From: an uncultured Chitinophagaceae bacterium
Lineage (GTDB): Bacteria; Bacteroidota; Bacteroidia; Chitinophagales; Chitinophagaceae
Assembly: GCA_903904335.1 (NCBI GenBank)
Contig: CAIVCF010000037.1
Coordinates: forward strand, 1 to 63,257
Direction of reading: 5' to 3'
DNA: 63,257 bases
The notes below the pieces were generated by a model that did no database searches, was not told the origin of the DNA, and worked only from the letters and a program-made list of their open reading frames with translations. How positions within the stretch are numbered: position 1 is the stretch's first letter; the number at the start of each line of letters is the position of its first letter. The translations under genes and the position numbers were made by a program. Below are positions 16,524 through 25,572 of the stretch, in pieces.

Positions 16524-17501
16524 CTACGTTGTTCCCACCTTTAGGGAGTTTAGGAGGGTTGCCAATACTGCTTGTGCCGCCCACACTCTGTTTCCTGCTT
16601 CTTGTGTAATGATGCTGTTTGGTCCATCTAATATTTCATCACTTAACTCTACATTTCTTCTTACCGGTAAACAATGCATCACTTTGGCATTATTTGTTAT
16701 TGCTAATTTTTCATTCGTTAACATCCATTCCGGATCGTTCTCATACACTTTTCCATAATCAGTGTAAGTACTCCAGTTCTTTACATACACATAATCTGCA
16801 TCTTTCAATGCTAAATCCTGATCATTTGTAATGAATGCGCCTTTTGTAAATTGTTCATCCAATTCATAATCTACCGGATGCGTTATTACAAAATCTGCTT
16901 CACCCCAAGCATTGATCCATTGCGCAAAACTATTGGCCACGCACTGCGGCAATGGTTTGATATGCGGCGCCCAGGTGAGTACAATCTTGAGTCTTTTATT
17001 GCGATTTCTGAGTCGTGAATCTTCTTGGATAGTTATAATGTCAGTCAATGATTGTAACGGATGTAATGTTGCGCTTTCCAGGCTCACTACCGGAACACCT
17101 GCATATTTGATGAATTGATTGACGAACATTTCGCTGTAATCATCTTCTTTATTTTTTAAAGATGGAAAAGTCCTGATCGCTAATACATCAAAATAATTCC
17201 CGAGTATCGGCGCAGCATCTTTAATATGTTCAACAGTATTGCCACTCATGATAGCTCCTTCTTCAAATTCTAAAGCCCATCCTTCTTTATCAACATTGAA
17301 AATAATGGCTTCCATTCCCAGATTACTTGCAGCGATCTGGGTACTTAAACGTGTACGTAAACTTGGATTCAAGAATAATAATCCGATACGTTTGTCTGTC
17401 CCCAAATCCTTATCGGCAAAGGGATTCGCCTTATACATCAATGCCTTTTTTACCAAAGCATTGATATCGGGCACATCGTTTACAGAAATAAATTGTTTCA
17501 C
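16524..17501 (-). CDS. argF': N-acylornithine carbamoyltransferase (ArgF' type)
   Basis: A 325-residue transcarbamylase of the type that uses N-acetyl- or N-succinylornithine. The carbamoyl-phosphate motif is SLRTR (47-51), followed by LSTQIAASNLGM. Later come HPLQSLTD, the Bacteroidetes-type TWAPHIKPLPQ and the ornithine-side motif MHCLPVRRN. In Bacteroides fragilis Pro90, and in Xanthomonas the equivalent Glu92, set succinyl or acetyl preference. Here position 90 is Val (GNTVEHI), so I cannot assign the acyl group. The last dozen residues (LLNSLKVGTT) are encoded by a dispersed repeat. Carbamoyl phosphate would come from CarAB, of which only part is in this window (56257-57450). Confidence 0.92.
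   Translation of the reverse strand: MKQFISVNDVPDINALVKKALMYKANPFADKDLGTDKRIGLLFLNPSLRTRLSTQIAASNLGMEAIIFNVDKEGWALEFEEGAIMSGNTVEHIKDAAPILGNYFDVLAIRTFPSLKNKEDDYSEMFVNQFIKYAGVPVVSLESATLHPLQSLTDIITIQEDSRLRNRNKRLKIVLTWAPHIKPLPQCVANSFAQWINAWGEADFVITHPVDYELDEQFTKGAFITNDQDLALKDADYVYVKNWSTYTDYGKVYENDPEWMLTNEKLAITNNAKVMHCLPVRRNVELSDEILDGPNSIITQEAGNRVWAAQAVLATLLNSLKVGTT
16534..16563. repeat. CTCCTTTAGGGGTTGGGGGT-type repeat at the 3' end of argF'
   Basis: The minus strand reads AACCCTCCTAAACTCCCTAA and then AGGTGGG, a copy of the family also present in argB and argC. It encodes the C-terminus of the carbamoyltransferase up to three codons before the stop. Confidence 0.7.
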
Positions 17502-17549
17502 TGTTAATATTATTTATCTACTTAGCTTTTGAATAAATATTTTGCTGCA

Positions 17550-17569
17550 GTTGCGTCGCACACTTGTAC
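17550..17569 (+). repeat. GTTGCGTCGCAC-family dispersed repeat, copy 2
   Basis: Sequence GTTGCGTCGCACACTTGTAC, identical over 20 bases to the copy at 10981. It lies in the 77-base gap between argD and argF', the largest gap inside the upstream part of the arginine operon. Confidence 0.85.
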
Positions 17570-17578
17570 ATTTTATTT

Positions 17579-18757
17579 TTATTCAGCAACCTTTTCCAAC
17601 TCTCCTTTAGAGCTTGCGGCTTTTAGCTCTTCTATCGTTTCATTCAACGCTTCTAAAAATTCATCAACTTGTTTTCTGGTTATTGCCAATGAGGGTAACA
17701 AACGAATCACATTTGGTTTTGCTTCGCCTGTAAAAATAAAATGCTCGAATAATAATTTTTTCTTCAAATCCTTTAATTCTTCGGGAACATCAAAACCGAT
17801 CATCAATCCGCGACCGCGAACATTTTTTATGGCATCAATAGATTTCAATTTATTGATCAGATACATGCCGCGTTGCTTTGCCATGCTTATCAAATTTTCT
17901 TCTTTGATCACTTCCAGCACTGCCAATGCAGCAGCACATGCCAAATGATTTCCACCAAATGTTGTTCCCAACATTCCATGTTTTGGTTTGATATGCGGTG
18001 CAATTAAAATACCACCCACCGGAAATCCATTGCCCATGCCTTTTGCCATGGTATAAACATCTGCATTCACGCCTGCATAATCATGTGAAAAAAATTGTCC
18101 GCTTCTTCCGTAACCGCATTGAACACTATCAGCAATATAAACAGCATTGTGTTGATCGCACAATGTCCTGATCAATTGTAAGAATGATTCATTCGCAATA
18201 TTAATTCCTCCAACACCCTGAATTCCTTCAACAATGACTGAAGAAATTTCTTTGCCCTGTTTTTCGAAACATTCCTGCAAAGCTATTTCATCATTGAACG
18301 GAAGAAAAATAATATTATCAGTTTCATTAACCGGGGCAACGATATTTTTATTATCTGTTGCCGCAACAGCCAATGAAGTTCTTCCATGAAATGATTTTGA
18401 AAAAGCAACAATTTTTTTCTTGTTGTTATGAAATGATGCAAGCTTTAATGCATTTTCATTTGCTTCGGCACCACTGTTACAAAGAAATAATTGATAGTCT
18501 TCTTTGCCGCTAACTTTTCCTAATTTTTCGGCCAATTCTACTTGCAAGGGAATATTAATTGAGTTAGAATAGAAAGCAATTTTTTCTAATTGGTCTTCAA
18601 TCCTTTTCACCCAATGCGGATGTGTATGTCCAATGCTAATAACAGCATGACCGCCATACATGTCTAGATACTGCACACCATTTTCATCCCATACATAAGA
18701 ACCTTGTGCTTTTGTAATAGTGATGTTGTTAAGCGGATAAACGTCGAATAATTTCAT
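17579..18757 (-). CDS. argD: Acetylornithine aminotransferase (class III, PLP)
   Basis: A 392-residue class III aminotransferase that makes N-acylornithine from the semialdehyde with glutamate as amino donor. Visible family features: GSYVWDENGVQYLDMYGGHAV near the start, NSGAEANENALKLA (cofactor phosphate binding), FHGRTSLAVAATD, VIVEGIQGVGG, DSVQCGYGRSGQFF and the Lys of MAKGMGNGFPVGG that would bind pyridoxal phosphate. It starts 11 bases after argC. Its C-terminal tail (AASSKGELEKVAE) is slightly longer than usual. The GTTGCGTCGCAC repeat lies between its end and argF'. Confidence 0.93.
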   Translation of the reverse strand: MKLFDVYPLNNITITKAQGSYVWDENGVQYLDMYGGHAVISIGHTHPHWVKRIEDQLEKIAFYSNSINIPLQVELAEKLGKVSGKEDYQLFLCNSGAEANENALKLASFHNNKKKIVAFSKSFHGRTSLAVAATDNKNIVAPVNETDNIIFLPFNDEIALQECFEKQGKEISSVIVEGIQGVGGINIANESFLQLIRTLCDQHNAVYIADSVQCGYGRSGQFFSHDYAGVNADVYTMAKGMGNGFPVGGILIAPHIKPKHGMLGTTFGGNHLACAAALAVLEVIKEENLISMAKQRGMYLINKLKSIDAIKNVRGRGLMIGFDVPEELKDLKKKLLFEHFIFTGEAKPNVIRLLPSLAITRKQVDEFLEALNETIEELKAASSKGELEKVAE

Positions 18758-18768
18758 TGTTGCTTTCT

Positions 18769-19761
18769 TTAAAAATAATTTGCTTTTAGTTTTAGACCTG
18801 TTGTTTCTTCTATGCTGAAAATTAAATTCATGTTCTGCAAAGCTTGTCCTGATGCACCTTTCAGCAAATTGTCGATTGCTGAATGAATGGCAATTTTATT
18901 TCCCTGCTTTTCAATGTGGATCAAACATTTGTTTGTATTCACCACTTGTTTCAGATCGATCATTGTATCACTAAAAAAAGTGAATGCCGCATCTTTATAA
19001 TATTCTTTGAAAATTTGCTTTACTTCTTCCAAAGGCAATGATGTATCAACAAGTGAAGTAACATAAATACCTCTTGTGAAATCGCCGCGCCAAGGAACAA
19101 AATGTACATACACACCATCATTCTCCTGCAACTGTATCAAGCTTTGATGAATCTCATTAATGTGCTGATGCTGTAAAGTCTTATATGCCGAAATATTATT
19201 TGCCCTCCAACTGAAATGTGATGTGTTACTTAAACTTTGCCCTGCACCCGTACTGCCTGTAATGCCTGTAGTATATATATCTCCTAATATACCAGCATTA
19301 GCTAAGGGCAATAATCCCAATTGAATGGCTGTTGCAAAACAACCCGGATTGGCAATGTTATTTGCTGATTGAATTGCTGATTTATTTAATTCAGGAAGTC
19401 CATAAACAAACTTGCGATTGCCAATTATTGATTTATCGTTTAATCTAAAATCCTGAGATAGATCAATGATTTTTATTTTTTCATCAACCGAATTTGCTTC
19501 TAAGAATTTCTTTGCATCACCATGACCAACACATAAAAACAAAACATCAACACCCCCATTACCTAAAGAGGTAAGATCATTTGAAAATTTTAATTCAGTT
19601 TCGCCAACTAAATCAGCATGCACTTTGCTTACCAGATTTCCTGCATTACTTGAACTATTGATAAAACTAATTTCCACCTGCGGATGATTGATCAATAAAC
19701 GGATCAATTCTCCACCCGTATAACCTGCGCCACCAATAATTCCTGCTTTTATCTTTTTCAT
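18769..19761 (-). CDS. argC: N-acetyl-gamma-glutamyl-phosphate reductase
   Basis: A 330-residue NADPH-dependent reductase for the third step of arginine synthesis. The nucleotide-binding start KAGIIGGAGYTGGELIRLL and the active-site Cys in ANPGCFAT (about residue 141) are present, as is the HQHINEI segment with the usual His. Residues about 62-71 (TSLGNGGVD) are encoded by the repeat at 19548-19575. I chose the ATG at 19761, which directly precedes the Rossmann motif and follows the cupin stop by one base (TAA C ATG), a spacing that implies translational coupling. Confidence 0.93.
   Translation of the reverse strand: MKKIKAGIIGGAGYTGGELIRLLINHPQVEISFINSSSNAGNLVSKVHADLVGETELKFSNDLTSLGNGGVDVLFLCVGHGDAKKFLEANSVDEKIKIIDLSQDFRLNDKSIIGNRKFVYGLPELNKSAIQSANNIANPGCFATAIQLGLLPLANAGILGDIYTTGITGSTGAGQSLSNTSHFSWRANNISAYKTLQHQHINEIHQSLIQLQENDGVYVHFVPWRGDFTRGIYVTSLVDTSLPLEEVKQIFKEYYKDAAFTFFSDTMIDLKQVVNTNKCLIHIEKQGNKIAIHSAIDNLLKGASGQALQNMNLIFSIEETTGLKLKANYF
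19548..19575. repeat. CTCCTTTAGGGGTTGGGGGT-type repeat inside argC
   Basis: The minus strand reads CTTACCTCTTTAGGTAATGG and then GGGTGTTG. It is the third copy of this family within 3.5 kb of the arginine operon, again in frame. Confidence 0.65.
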
Positions 19762-19762
19762 G

Positions 19763-20110
19763 TTATAAATTAATTCTATCATTCACAGTTGATGGCTGAG
19801 AACTTAAAATAAATTCTAAATCGTCATTTGTATTATTAATGATGCGATGTTTCAATCCTGCTTTAATCTGTAATCCTTCTTGTGTTTTCACTTCTATTGA
19901 TTGGCCTTCAATTTCAAATGTTGCTGTTCCTTTCAGAATAAAAAAGAATTGTTGTGCTTGTTGATGATAATGTAAGGCTTCGGAAGTTCCTGCAGGCATT
20001 CTTTCCTGTTTAACGGATAAACTTTCTTCTTCCACTAAATTCCATCCATCGCATGCATTTCCCCATTGATAATGTTTTAGTGCATGATATTTCGAAACAA
20101 CATTACTCAC
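19763..20110 (-). CDS. Small cupin-domain protein in the arginine operon
   Basis: A 115-residue single-domain cupin. The two cupin motifs are visible as PAGTSEALHYHQQAQQFFFILKG (metal-binding His residues and Gln/Glu) and GLQIKAGLKHRIIN (final His). It overlaps the end of argG by 8 bases and precedes argC by one base, so it is firmly part of the arginine operon. Cupins of this size can be isomerases, binding proteins or sensors, and nothing here decides between them. Its location suggests a link to arginine metabolism, but it may be a passenger. No function is assigned. Confidence 0.85.
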   Translation of the reverse strand: MSNVVSKYHALKHYQWGNACDGWNLVEEESLSVKQERMPAGTSEALHYHQQAQQFFFILKGTATFEIEGQSIEVKTQEGLQIKAGLKHRIINNTNDDLEFILSSQPSTVNDRINL

Positions 20111-21293
20111 TTTCTTTTACTTTATGATAGATAGAAGTTTGATTACCGAATATTTTACTGAAACCTCTCACATCTTCTCCGGTAAATCCTGTATGCATTT
20201 CGCCATACTTTCCAAACTTCGCACTCATCAGATCATATTTACTTTCAATGCCGATGATCTGGAAACGATAGGGCTGCAATAAAACAAATACATCACCTGT
20301 TACTTGTTGTTGTGAACTAATGAAATAAGCTTCAATGTCTCTCATCACCGGATCCAATATTTGTCCTTCATGCAACCAATTGCCATAAAATAATGCCAAC
20401 TGATCTTTCCAATTTAATTGCCATTTTGTTAACACATGTTTTTCTAAAGCATGATGTGCTTTTAGAATAACCATTGGTGCTGCAGCTTCAAAACCAACAC
20501 GGCCTTTAATACCAATGATCGTATCACCCACATGAATATCTCTTCCAATGCCATAAGGACCGGCAATAGTTTGTAAATATTGAATGGCTTCAGTTGGATG
20601 ATCAAAAACTTTATCATTCACCGCTTTCAATTCACCTTTTACAAAACTTAATTTTACTTCTTCACTATCTTTTTTTGTTACTTGTGTTGGCCAAGCTTCT
20701 TCTGGTAATATTCCTTTACTGTTCAACGTTTCTTTACCACCAACACTGGTGCCCCATAATCCTTTATTGATAGAATACCCTGCTTTCGCAAAATTCATAT
20801 CAACACCTTTGCTTTTTAAATAGGTGATCTCTTCTTCGCGACTTAGTTTCAGATCACGTATCGGAGTAATAATTTCAATGCCCGGGATCATGATATGAAA
20901 GATCATATCAAAACGGACCTGATCATTTCCTGCACCCGTGCTGCCATGTGCCACTGCATCGGCACTTAATTTTTTGGCATGTTCTCCAATGTGTAAAGCC
21001 TGACTTAATCTTTCTGCACTCACACTTAACGGATATGTATTATTCTTTAACACATTTCCGAATATCAGATATTTGATGATGGTATCGTAATAACCTTTTA
21101 CTGCATTAACTGTAGTATGTGTTTTTACGCCGAGTTTATAAGCATGATGTTCAATGTTTTTTAATTCCTCTTCGCTGAATCCGCCTGTGTTGACGATGAT
21201 GCTATGCACTTCATACCCTTTTTCTTCAAAGTGCTTTACGCAAAAGGTGGTATCCAATCCGCCGCTGAATCCGAGAACTACTTTTTTTGCCAT
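20103..21293 (-). CDS. argG: Argininosuccinate synthase
   Basis: A 396-residue ATP-dependent ligase that joins citrulline and aspartate. The N-type ATP pyrophosphatase P-loop is LGFSGGLDTTFCV at residues about 7-19, followed by GSTGAGNDQVRFD and the segment GLWGTSVGGKETLNS, all typical of argininosuccinate synthases. In this operon its citrulline comes from deacylation of N-acylcitrulline by the ArgE-like enzyme. It follows the GNAT gene after a 25-base gap and overlaps the next gene (cupin) by 8 bases. Confidence 0.93.
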   Translation of the reverse strand: MAKKVVLGFSGGLDTTFCVKHFEEKGYEVHSIIVNTGGFSEEELKNIEHHAYKLGVKTHTTVNAVKGYYDTIIKYLIFGNVLKNNTYPLSVSAERLSQALHIGEHAKKLSADAVAHGSTGAGNDQVRFDMIFHIMIPGIEIITPIRDLKLSREEEITYLKSKGVDMNFAKAGYSINKGLWGTSVGGKETLNSKGILPEEAWPTQVTKKDSEEVKLSFVKGELKAVNDKVFDHPTEAIQYLQTIAGPYGIGRDIHVGDTIIGIKGRVGFEAAAPMVILKAHHALEKHVLTKWQLNWKDQLALFYGNWLHEGQILDPVMRDIEAYFISSQQQVTGDVFVLLQPYRFQIIGIESKYDLMSAKFGKYGEMHTGFTGEDVRGFSKIFGNQTSIYHKVKESE

Positions 21294-21318
21294 AACTGAA
21301 AATTATATTGATCTAAAA

Positions 21319-21999
21319 TTATTTTGATGATGATGAATTACCATTGTCTTTCTTCAAAAACGGTTTTAATAATTTCCATTGTTTGAAACGAACCAATCTT
21401 TCAAATCCTTTTTTATTCTCTTCAAAGAATTGTTTTGTCTCTTTTGGTTCATAATGATCTTTCGGATCAAACAACATCGCAGTACACATACAATTCTTTC
21501 TGTCCTTACTCATTAAAATATCATAATTCACACAGCTCTTGCATCCTGACCAGAACACCTCATCATCTGTCAATTCAGAATACGTAACCGGTTCATAACC
21601 GAGTTCGCTGTTTATTTTCATTACAGCCAATCCTGTCGTTAACCCGAATATTTTTGAATCAGGATATTTCTCCCGAGATAAATTGAATATTTTTTGTTTG
21701 ATCTGTTTAGCCACACCGCTTTTTCTAAATTCGGGCGCAACGATCAATCCGCTGTTGGCAACAAATTTCCCGTGGCTCCATTCTTCAATATAACAAAAGC
21801 CCACCCATTGACCGGTAAATGTAACAGCGATCACTGCTTTGCCTTCGAGCATCTTCCCGGCAACATATTCCGGCGAGCGTTTCGCAATACCTGTTCCGCG
21901 TGCCATTGCAGACGATTCCATTTCATCAGTGATACGTTTGGCATAATGAGTATCCAGATGATCTGCTACACGAATAATGATTTGTTGTTGATTCTCCAC
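21319..21999 (-). CDS. GNAT N-acyltransferase, probable first enzyme of arginine synthesis
   Basis: A 226-residue GNAT protein with the acyl-CoA pocket motif VAPEFRKSGVAKQIKQ and the FGLTTGLAVMKINSELGYEPV beta-bulge region. A Cys-rich stretch CKSC...CMC (about residues 173-191) could bind a metal. It is the promoter-proximal gene of the operon, ahead of argG, a position where Bacteroidota often keep a GNAT protein. By context it is the candidate N-acylglutamate synthase (ArgA function), since no argJ or classical argA is seen here. This is inference, and the acyl donor is unknown. Confidence 0.75.
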   Translation of the reverse strand: MENQQQIIIRVADHLDTHYAKRITDEMESSAMARGTGIAKRSPEYVAGKMLEGKAVIAVTFTGQWVGFCYIEEWSHGKFVANSGLIVAPEFRKSGVAKQIKQKIFNLSREKYPDSKIFGLTTGLAVMKINSELGYEPVTYSELTDDEVFWSGCKSCVNYDILMSKDRKNCMCTAMLFDPKDHYEPKETKQFFEENKKGFERLVRFKQWKLLKPFLKKDNGNSSSSK

Positions 22000-22457
22000 T
22001 TTTATTAAAACTGTTTGGAATGATAAATTTGAGTAAATACACGACGGGCTTTATTTGATAAATGATTGCCCTTTGCCTGAAATAACGGCAATGAATATTA
22101 GATACGAGGTCGTCGTAATAAGTACAGAAAGTTAGAAGTACACAAGCCAATGTCCACACCCGTTAATGAAGGATGGTTAGCCGATAATTGTGTATGTAAT
22201 GTTATCTGTTTCAATTATTGTTCAAATGAAAAGGTGAACAAGGATTTTTAAGGCTGTAAAAGTATAACAGTTTGCAATAAATGAAGCATTTTTTTTGTGA
22301 AAGCCAGAATCAGGGGAAATCAGAAAAATCAGTTTATATAACTCACAGTTGTTAGCATGCTTGCTCCTTATTAAAATGGAAAAAACAGGAGTAATTTCTT
22401 TAACTGAAAAAAGGAGATAATGATGCAGAAAAGAATTGATGCAACTTTGAAAAATAA
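22000..22457. other. Intergenic region upstream of the arginine operon
   Basis: About 460 bases between the start of the GNAT gene and the end of the TonB-dependent receptor gene, both on the minus strand. It must hold the arginine operon promoter. I could not find a full TAnnTTTG/TTTG promoter pair or a clear ARG-box palindrome by eye. No credible gene. Confidence 0.5.
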
Positions 22458-25310
22458 TTAATTTCTTCTTCTTTCTCCACCAAATCCACCGCCAAATCCG
22501 CCATCACCAAATCCGCCCGGAGGGCGCATGCCACCGAACATACCGGGCATTCTTTGTTGCTGTCCTGCAAAATTGCGGAGGTTGTAAGTGAATGTAAGCA
22601 TGAAGTATTGTTTCAACACATTTGTCTTAGTATCAACAATACTGCCTGAACTAACTGTTCTTGAAACAGATTGGTTTTGATTAAGCAGATCGAATATACT
22701 GAAACGTAGTTCGCCTGCTTTATTTTTCAAGAATTGTTTGGCAATGGAAGGGCTCATCAAAGGCACACTGGCATTATATGCTCCGCTTCCGCCGCTGTAT
22801 GTATAAGTAAAATCAGAGGCCAGTATCCATCCTGTTTTTGTATAGATCGTAAAATCGGCAACGATGGTATGCACAAAATAGTTTGAATTCAAAGTTGGAT
22901 TTAAACTGTTTCTGGCAATAACATAATTAGTACCCGCAGAAAGATTCATATCGAAATTATCTTTCAAATTGGTGGTCCATTTTACGGTCTCACCCAAAGT
23001 TGTATTTTTTGTAAAATTGCTTTCTGGGGTTTGTACCAATTTTGTTGTATCGAAAGATGTAACTAATGTTTGACTTTGCGTATACCCCAAATTGGTAGTA
23101 AGATTCAGATTTGATTTTGGTTTCTTTAATGCAAAACCGTAATTGAAATAACCGTTTACATTATACGTTCCGTTTAAATTGGTATAAGTGGTTGTTTTAG
23201 TGCCTTTCCACTGATATTGAGTAACTGAATTTTGAATATCATTGGTAATTGCACTTGCATTGATGGTCGCGAATATGATATGCTGTGTAACCGGATCGAA
23301 TGATGTATATAAAAACCTGATCGAGTTTGTAAATTGAGGTTTCAAATTAGGATTACCGATAGATGTATCCAATCCATTGATCGTTTTTAAAGGCTGTAAA
23401 TTAGAAACACTGGGCTGACCGGTTCTGCCTGAATAAAAAATGCGCAGGCTTTCTGTCTTTTTAAAATTATAAGAGAAATTGGCAGTTGGGATAAAGTTTA
23501 CATAATTGTGCGCAACAATAATATTCTTTACAGTGTTATTGCTCGTATAATCAGTATACTGAATACCTGTACCAATATTAAAATTATATTTTGCTTGTTG
23601 CAGACGATAGCTTACCGTTAAAGTGTTGGATGTTGAATTGTACTTATAGGTATTGCTGTATAAGCTATCGAATTTATCATACAATTTGGATGCGTTATTG
23701 TATTCGTATGTATTATTGGCTGAATAACTTTTATTGTAACTGTAATTATAGCGAAACTCCAATATCTGATTTTTTGCCAAAGGTTCGGTATAAGATAAAG
23801 TAGGGCTGAATGTAAATGAATGTGCAGAATCAATATAATACTGATTCAAAGTATCCACTTTTGAAGACAATCCATAAAATGAATTGACGGCATAACTGTT
23901 CCCGTTGCCATTATTGGCGCTCCCTGAAAAACCAAGATCCAAGGAAATAGTCCTGAATTTTTTTGCGAACTTATGACGCAATTGAACATTCGCGCCGCTT
24001 ATATTGAAACCAGTGTTGTAGCTGTTTGCACGGGTTACAGAACTGTTAATTAAAGAACCGCTTGGGCCAGTTGTAACAGTAGCCGAAGATGAATTAGGTG
24101 TTGATGTTTGAAAAGTGATATTGGGTCTTGCTACCAATGAATTGGATGAATCAAAATTCTCTTCTAAGTTTAAATTGATGCGGTGATTGGGTGTTTTTGA
24201 TTCTGAAGTACTTACCGAATTTTTAAAAGTTGAGGAGTCCTGACCAATCAGTTGAGTCTGACTTTGCTGGTTTATATCAACTTTAAGATTATTATAAAAA
24301 TAACTTCCGTAAAAAGTACTGTTCATCTTTCCCCATGAATCTTTAAAATTTAATCCACCCGCCAATGTAGTAGTGATACCCGGGCTGCTTCCGCCGGAAG
24401 ATGCAGTGAAACCACCACCACCACGTCCACCACCGCCTCCTAAAATATCCTGTTGCGTGAAATTCTGTTTATTGATATCATTCGCTTGTCCTAATACTGA
24501 TAACTGACTATTTCCATCAAAGCGATGTATATTGATGCTGGCATCATACTTTGAAGTATTATCAGCATCAGTTCCTATACCACCCACTACTTTACCAAAA
24601 TAACCTTTCGACGTATTTTTCTTCGTAGTGATATTAATTGTCTTTACTCTGTTCCCGTCATCAAATCCCGTAAACTTGCTTTGATCACTCAAATCATCAA
24701 ACACCTGAATCTTGTCAATAACATCCGGAGGTAAATTTTTGGTTGCCATCTTAGGATCATCACCAAAAAATCTTTTCCCGTTCACCAAAACTCGTTGTAC
24801 GGTTTCGCCCTGCGATTTGATACCACCGTTCTTATCTACATCAATGCCGGGTATTTTTTTCAAGAGGTCTTCAGCAAGAGCATTGGGTTTAGTTTTAAAT
24901 TGTGATGCGACAAATTCAACTGTATCTTTTTTGATCTGAACAGAAGATTGTGTAACCACTACATCGGGTAATCTGTCTGCAATTGCTGCCAGATAAACCG
25001 TTCCGATGTTCAATTCCTGATTTGCTTTTGAGATCTTTATTTTTTTATACTGAGTGGCATAACTTGAAAAGGAGATGCGGACTATATAATTCCCGAAAGG
25101 AATATTACGAATGCCAAAACTGCCGTCCTGAGCAGCTAAACCAAGTAATATTTTGGATGAATCAGTTGCTTTTAAAATTTCAACAGAAGCATCTTTCAGC
25201 GATTGCTTGCCAACACTATCGACTATTTTCCCTTTTAATGTACCGCTGGATTGAGCCAATAACAATCCTGAGAAAAGAACCAAAAATACAGTTAGAATAT
25301 TTTTTTTCAT
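22458..25310 (-). CDS. TonB-dependent receptor-like outer membrane beta-barrel protein
   Basis: A 950-residue outer membrane protein with a signal peptide ending near LLLAQ. A carboxypeptidase-regulatory-like domain covers about residues 22-110 (LKGKIVDSVGKQSLKDASVEI). A plug-like domain follows (about 115-225, LLKKIPGIDVDKNGGIKSQG, VLVNGKRFFGDDP), then a large beta-barrel of the OMP_b-brl_3 type. The C-terminus is an unusual Gly/Phe-rich tail (GGFGDGGFGGGFGGERRRN). No SusD partner is adjacent, so the substrate is open. It is divergent from the GH2 glycosidase, and the shared 262-bp gap holds both promoters. Confidence 0.85.
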   Translation of the reverse strand: MKKNILTVFLVLFSGLLLAQSSGTLKGKIVDSVGKQSLKDASVEILKATDSSKILLGLAAQDGSFGIRNIPFGNYIVRISFSSYATQYKKIKISKANQELNIGTVYLAAIADRLPDVVVTQSSVQIKKDTVEFVASQFKTKPNALAEDLLKKIPGIDVDKNGGIKSQGETVQRVLVNGKRFFGDDPKMATKNLPPDVIDKIQVFDDLSDQSKFTGFDDGNRVKTINITTKKNTSKGYFGKVVGGIGTDADNTSKYDASINIHRFDGNSQLSVLGQANDINKQNFTQQDILGGGGGRGGGGFTASSGGSSPGITTTLAGGLNFKDSWGKMNSTFYGSYFYNNLKVDINQQSQTQLIGQDSSTFKNSVSTSESKTPNHRINLNLEENFDSSNSLVARPNITFQTSTPNSSSATVTTGPSGSLINSSVTRANSYNTGFNISGANVQLRHKFAKKFRTISLDLGFSGSANNGNGNSYAVNSFYGLSSKVDTLNQYYIDSAHSFTFSPTLSYTEPLAKNQILEFRYNYSYNKSYSANNTYEYNNASKLYDKFDSLYSNTYKYNSTSNTLTVSYRLQQAKYNFNIGTGIQYTDYTSNNTVKNIIVAHNYVNFIPTANFSYNFKKTESLRIFYSGRTGQPSVSNLQPLKTINGLDTSIGNPNLKPQFTNSIRFLYTSFDPVTQHIIFATINASAITNDIQNSVTQYQWKGTKTTTYTNLNGTYNVNGYFNYGFALKKPKSNLNLTTNLGYTQSQTLVTSFDTTKLVQTPESNFTKNTTLGETVKWTTNLKDNFDMNLSAGTNYVIARNSLNPTLNSNYFVHTIVADFTIYTKTGWILASDFTYTYSGGSGAYNASVPLMSPSIAKQFLKNKAGELRFSIFDLLNQNQSVSRTVSSGSIVDTKTNVLKQYFMLTFTYNLRNFAGQQQRMPGMFGGMRPPGGFGDGGFGGGFGGERRRN

Positions 25311-25548
25311 GAATGAATAGAATGATTAAATCATTAGACTGCAAACTACGTTACAGATCAAAACAATTTTTCAAAATATCGGTGGACGGTTTGGATGAAT
25401 AGGCATGAGGTAAACTATTCGGTAAATAGCAGTATTAATCGGGCAATCACAGTTTATTTCCCTTTTGGCCTTTTTTAAAGATAAAATACATTATAGCCAA
25501 TTCCCTATACTCAAATAACATAAAAAAGAGAAACTGCCATTGCTGTTC

Positions 25549-25556
25549 TATTTTTG
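25549..25556 (+). promoter_or_regulatory. Possible Bacteroidetes -7 element of the GH2 gene
   Basis: TATTTTTG fits the TAnnTTTG consensus of the Bacteroidetes housekeeping sigma factor and lies 17 bases before the GH2 start. I see no good TTTG at the -33 position, so the call is tentative. The next in-frame ATG at 25591 would give a longer leader. Confidence 0.35.
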
Positions 25557-25572
25557 AAGAAAGATTCGCTCT

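Noticed and set aside
22000-22457. Riboswitch or ARG-box ahead of the arginine operon
   Set aside because: I searched by eye for a stable leader structure or arginine-repressor palindrome and saw nothing convincing.
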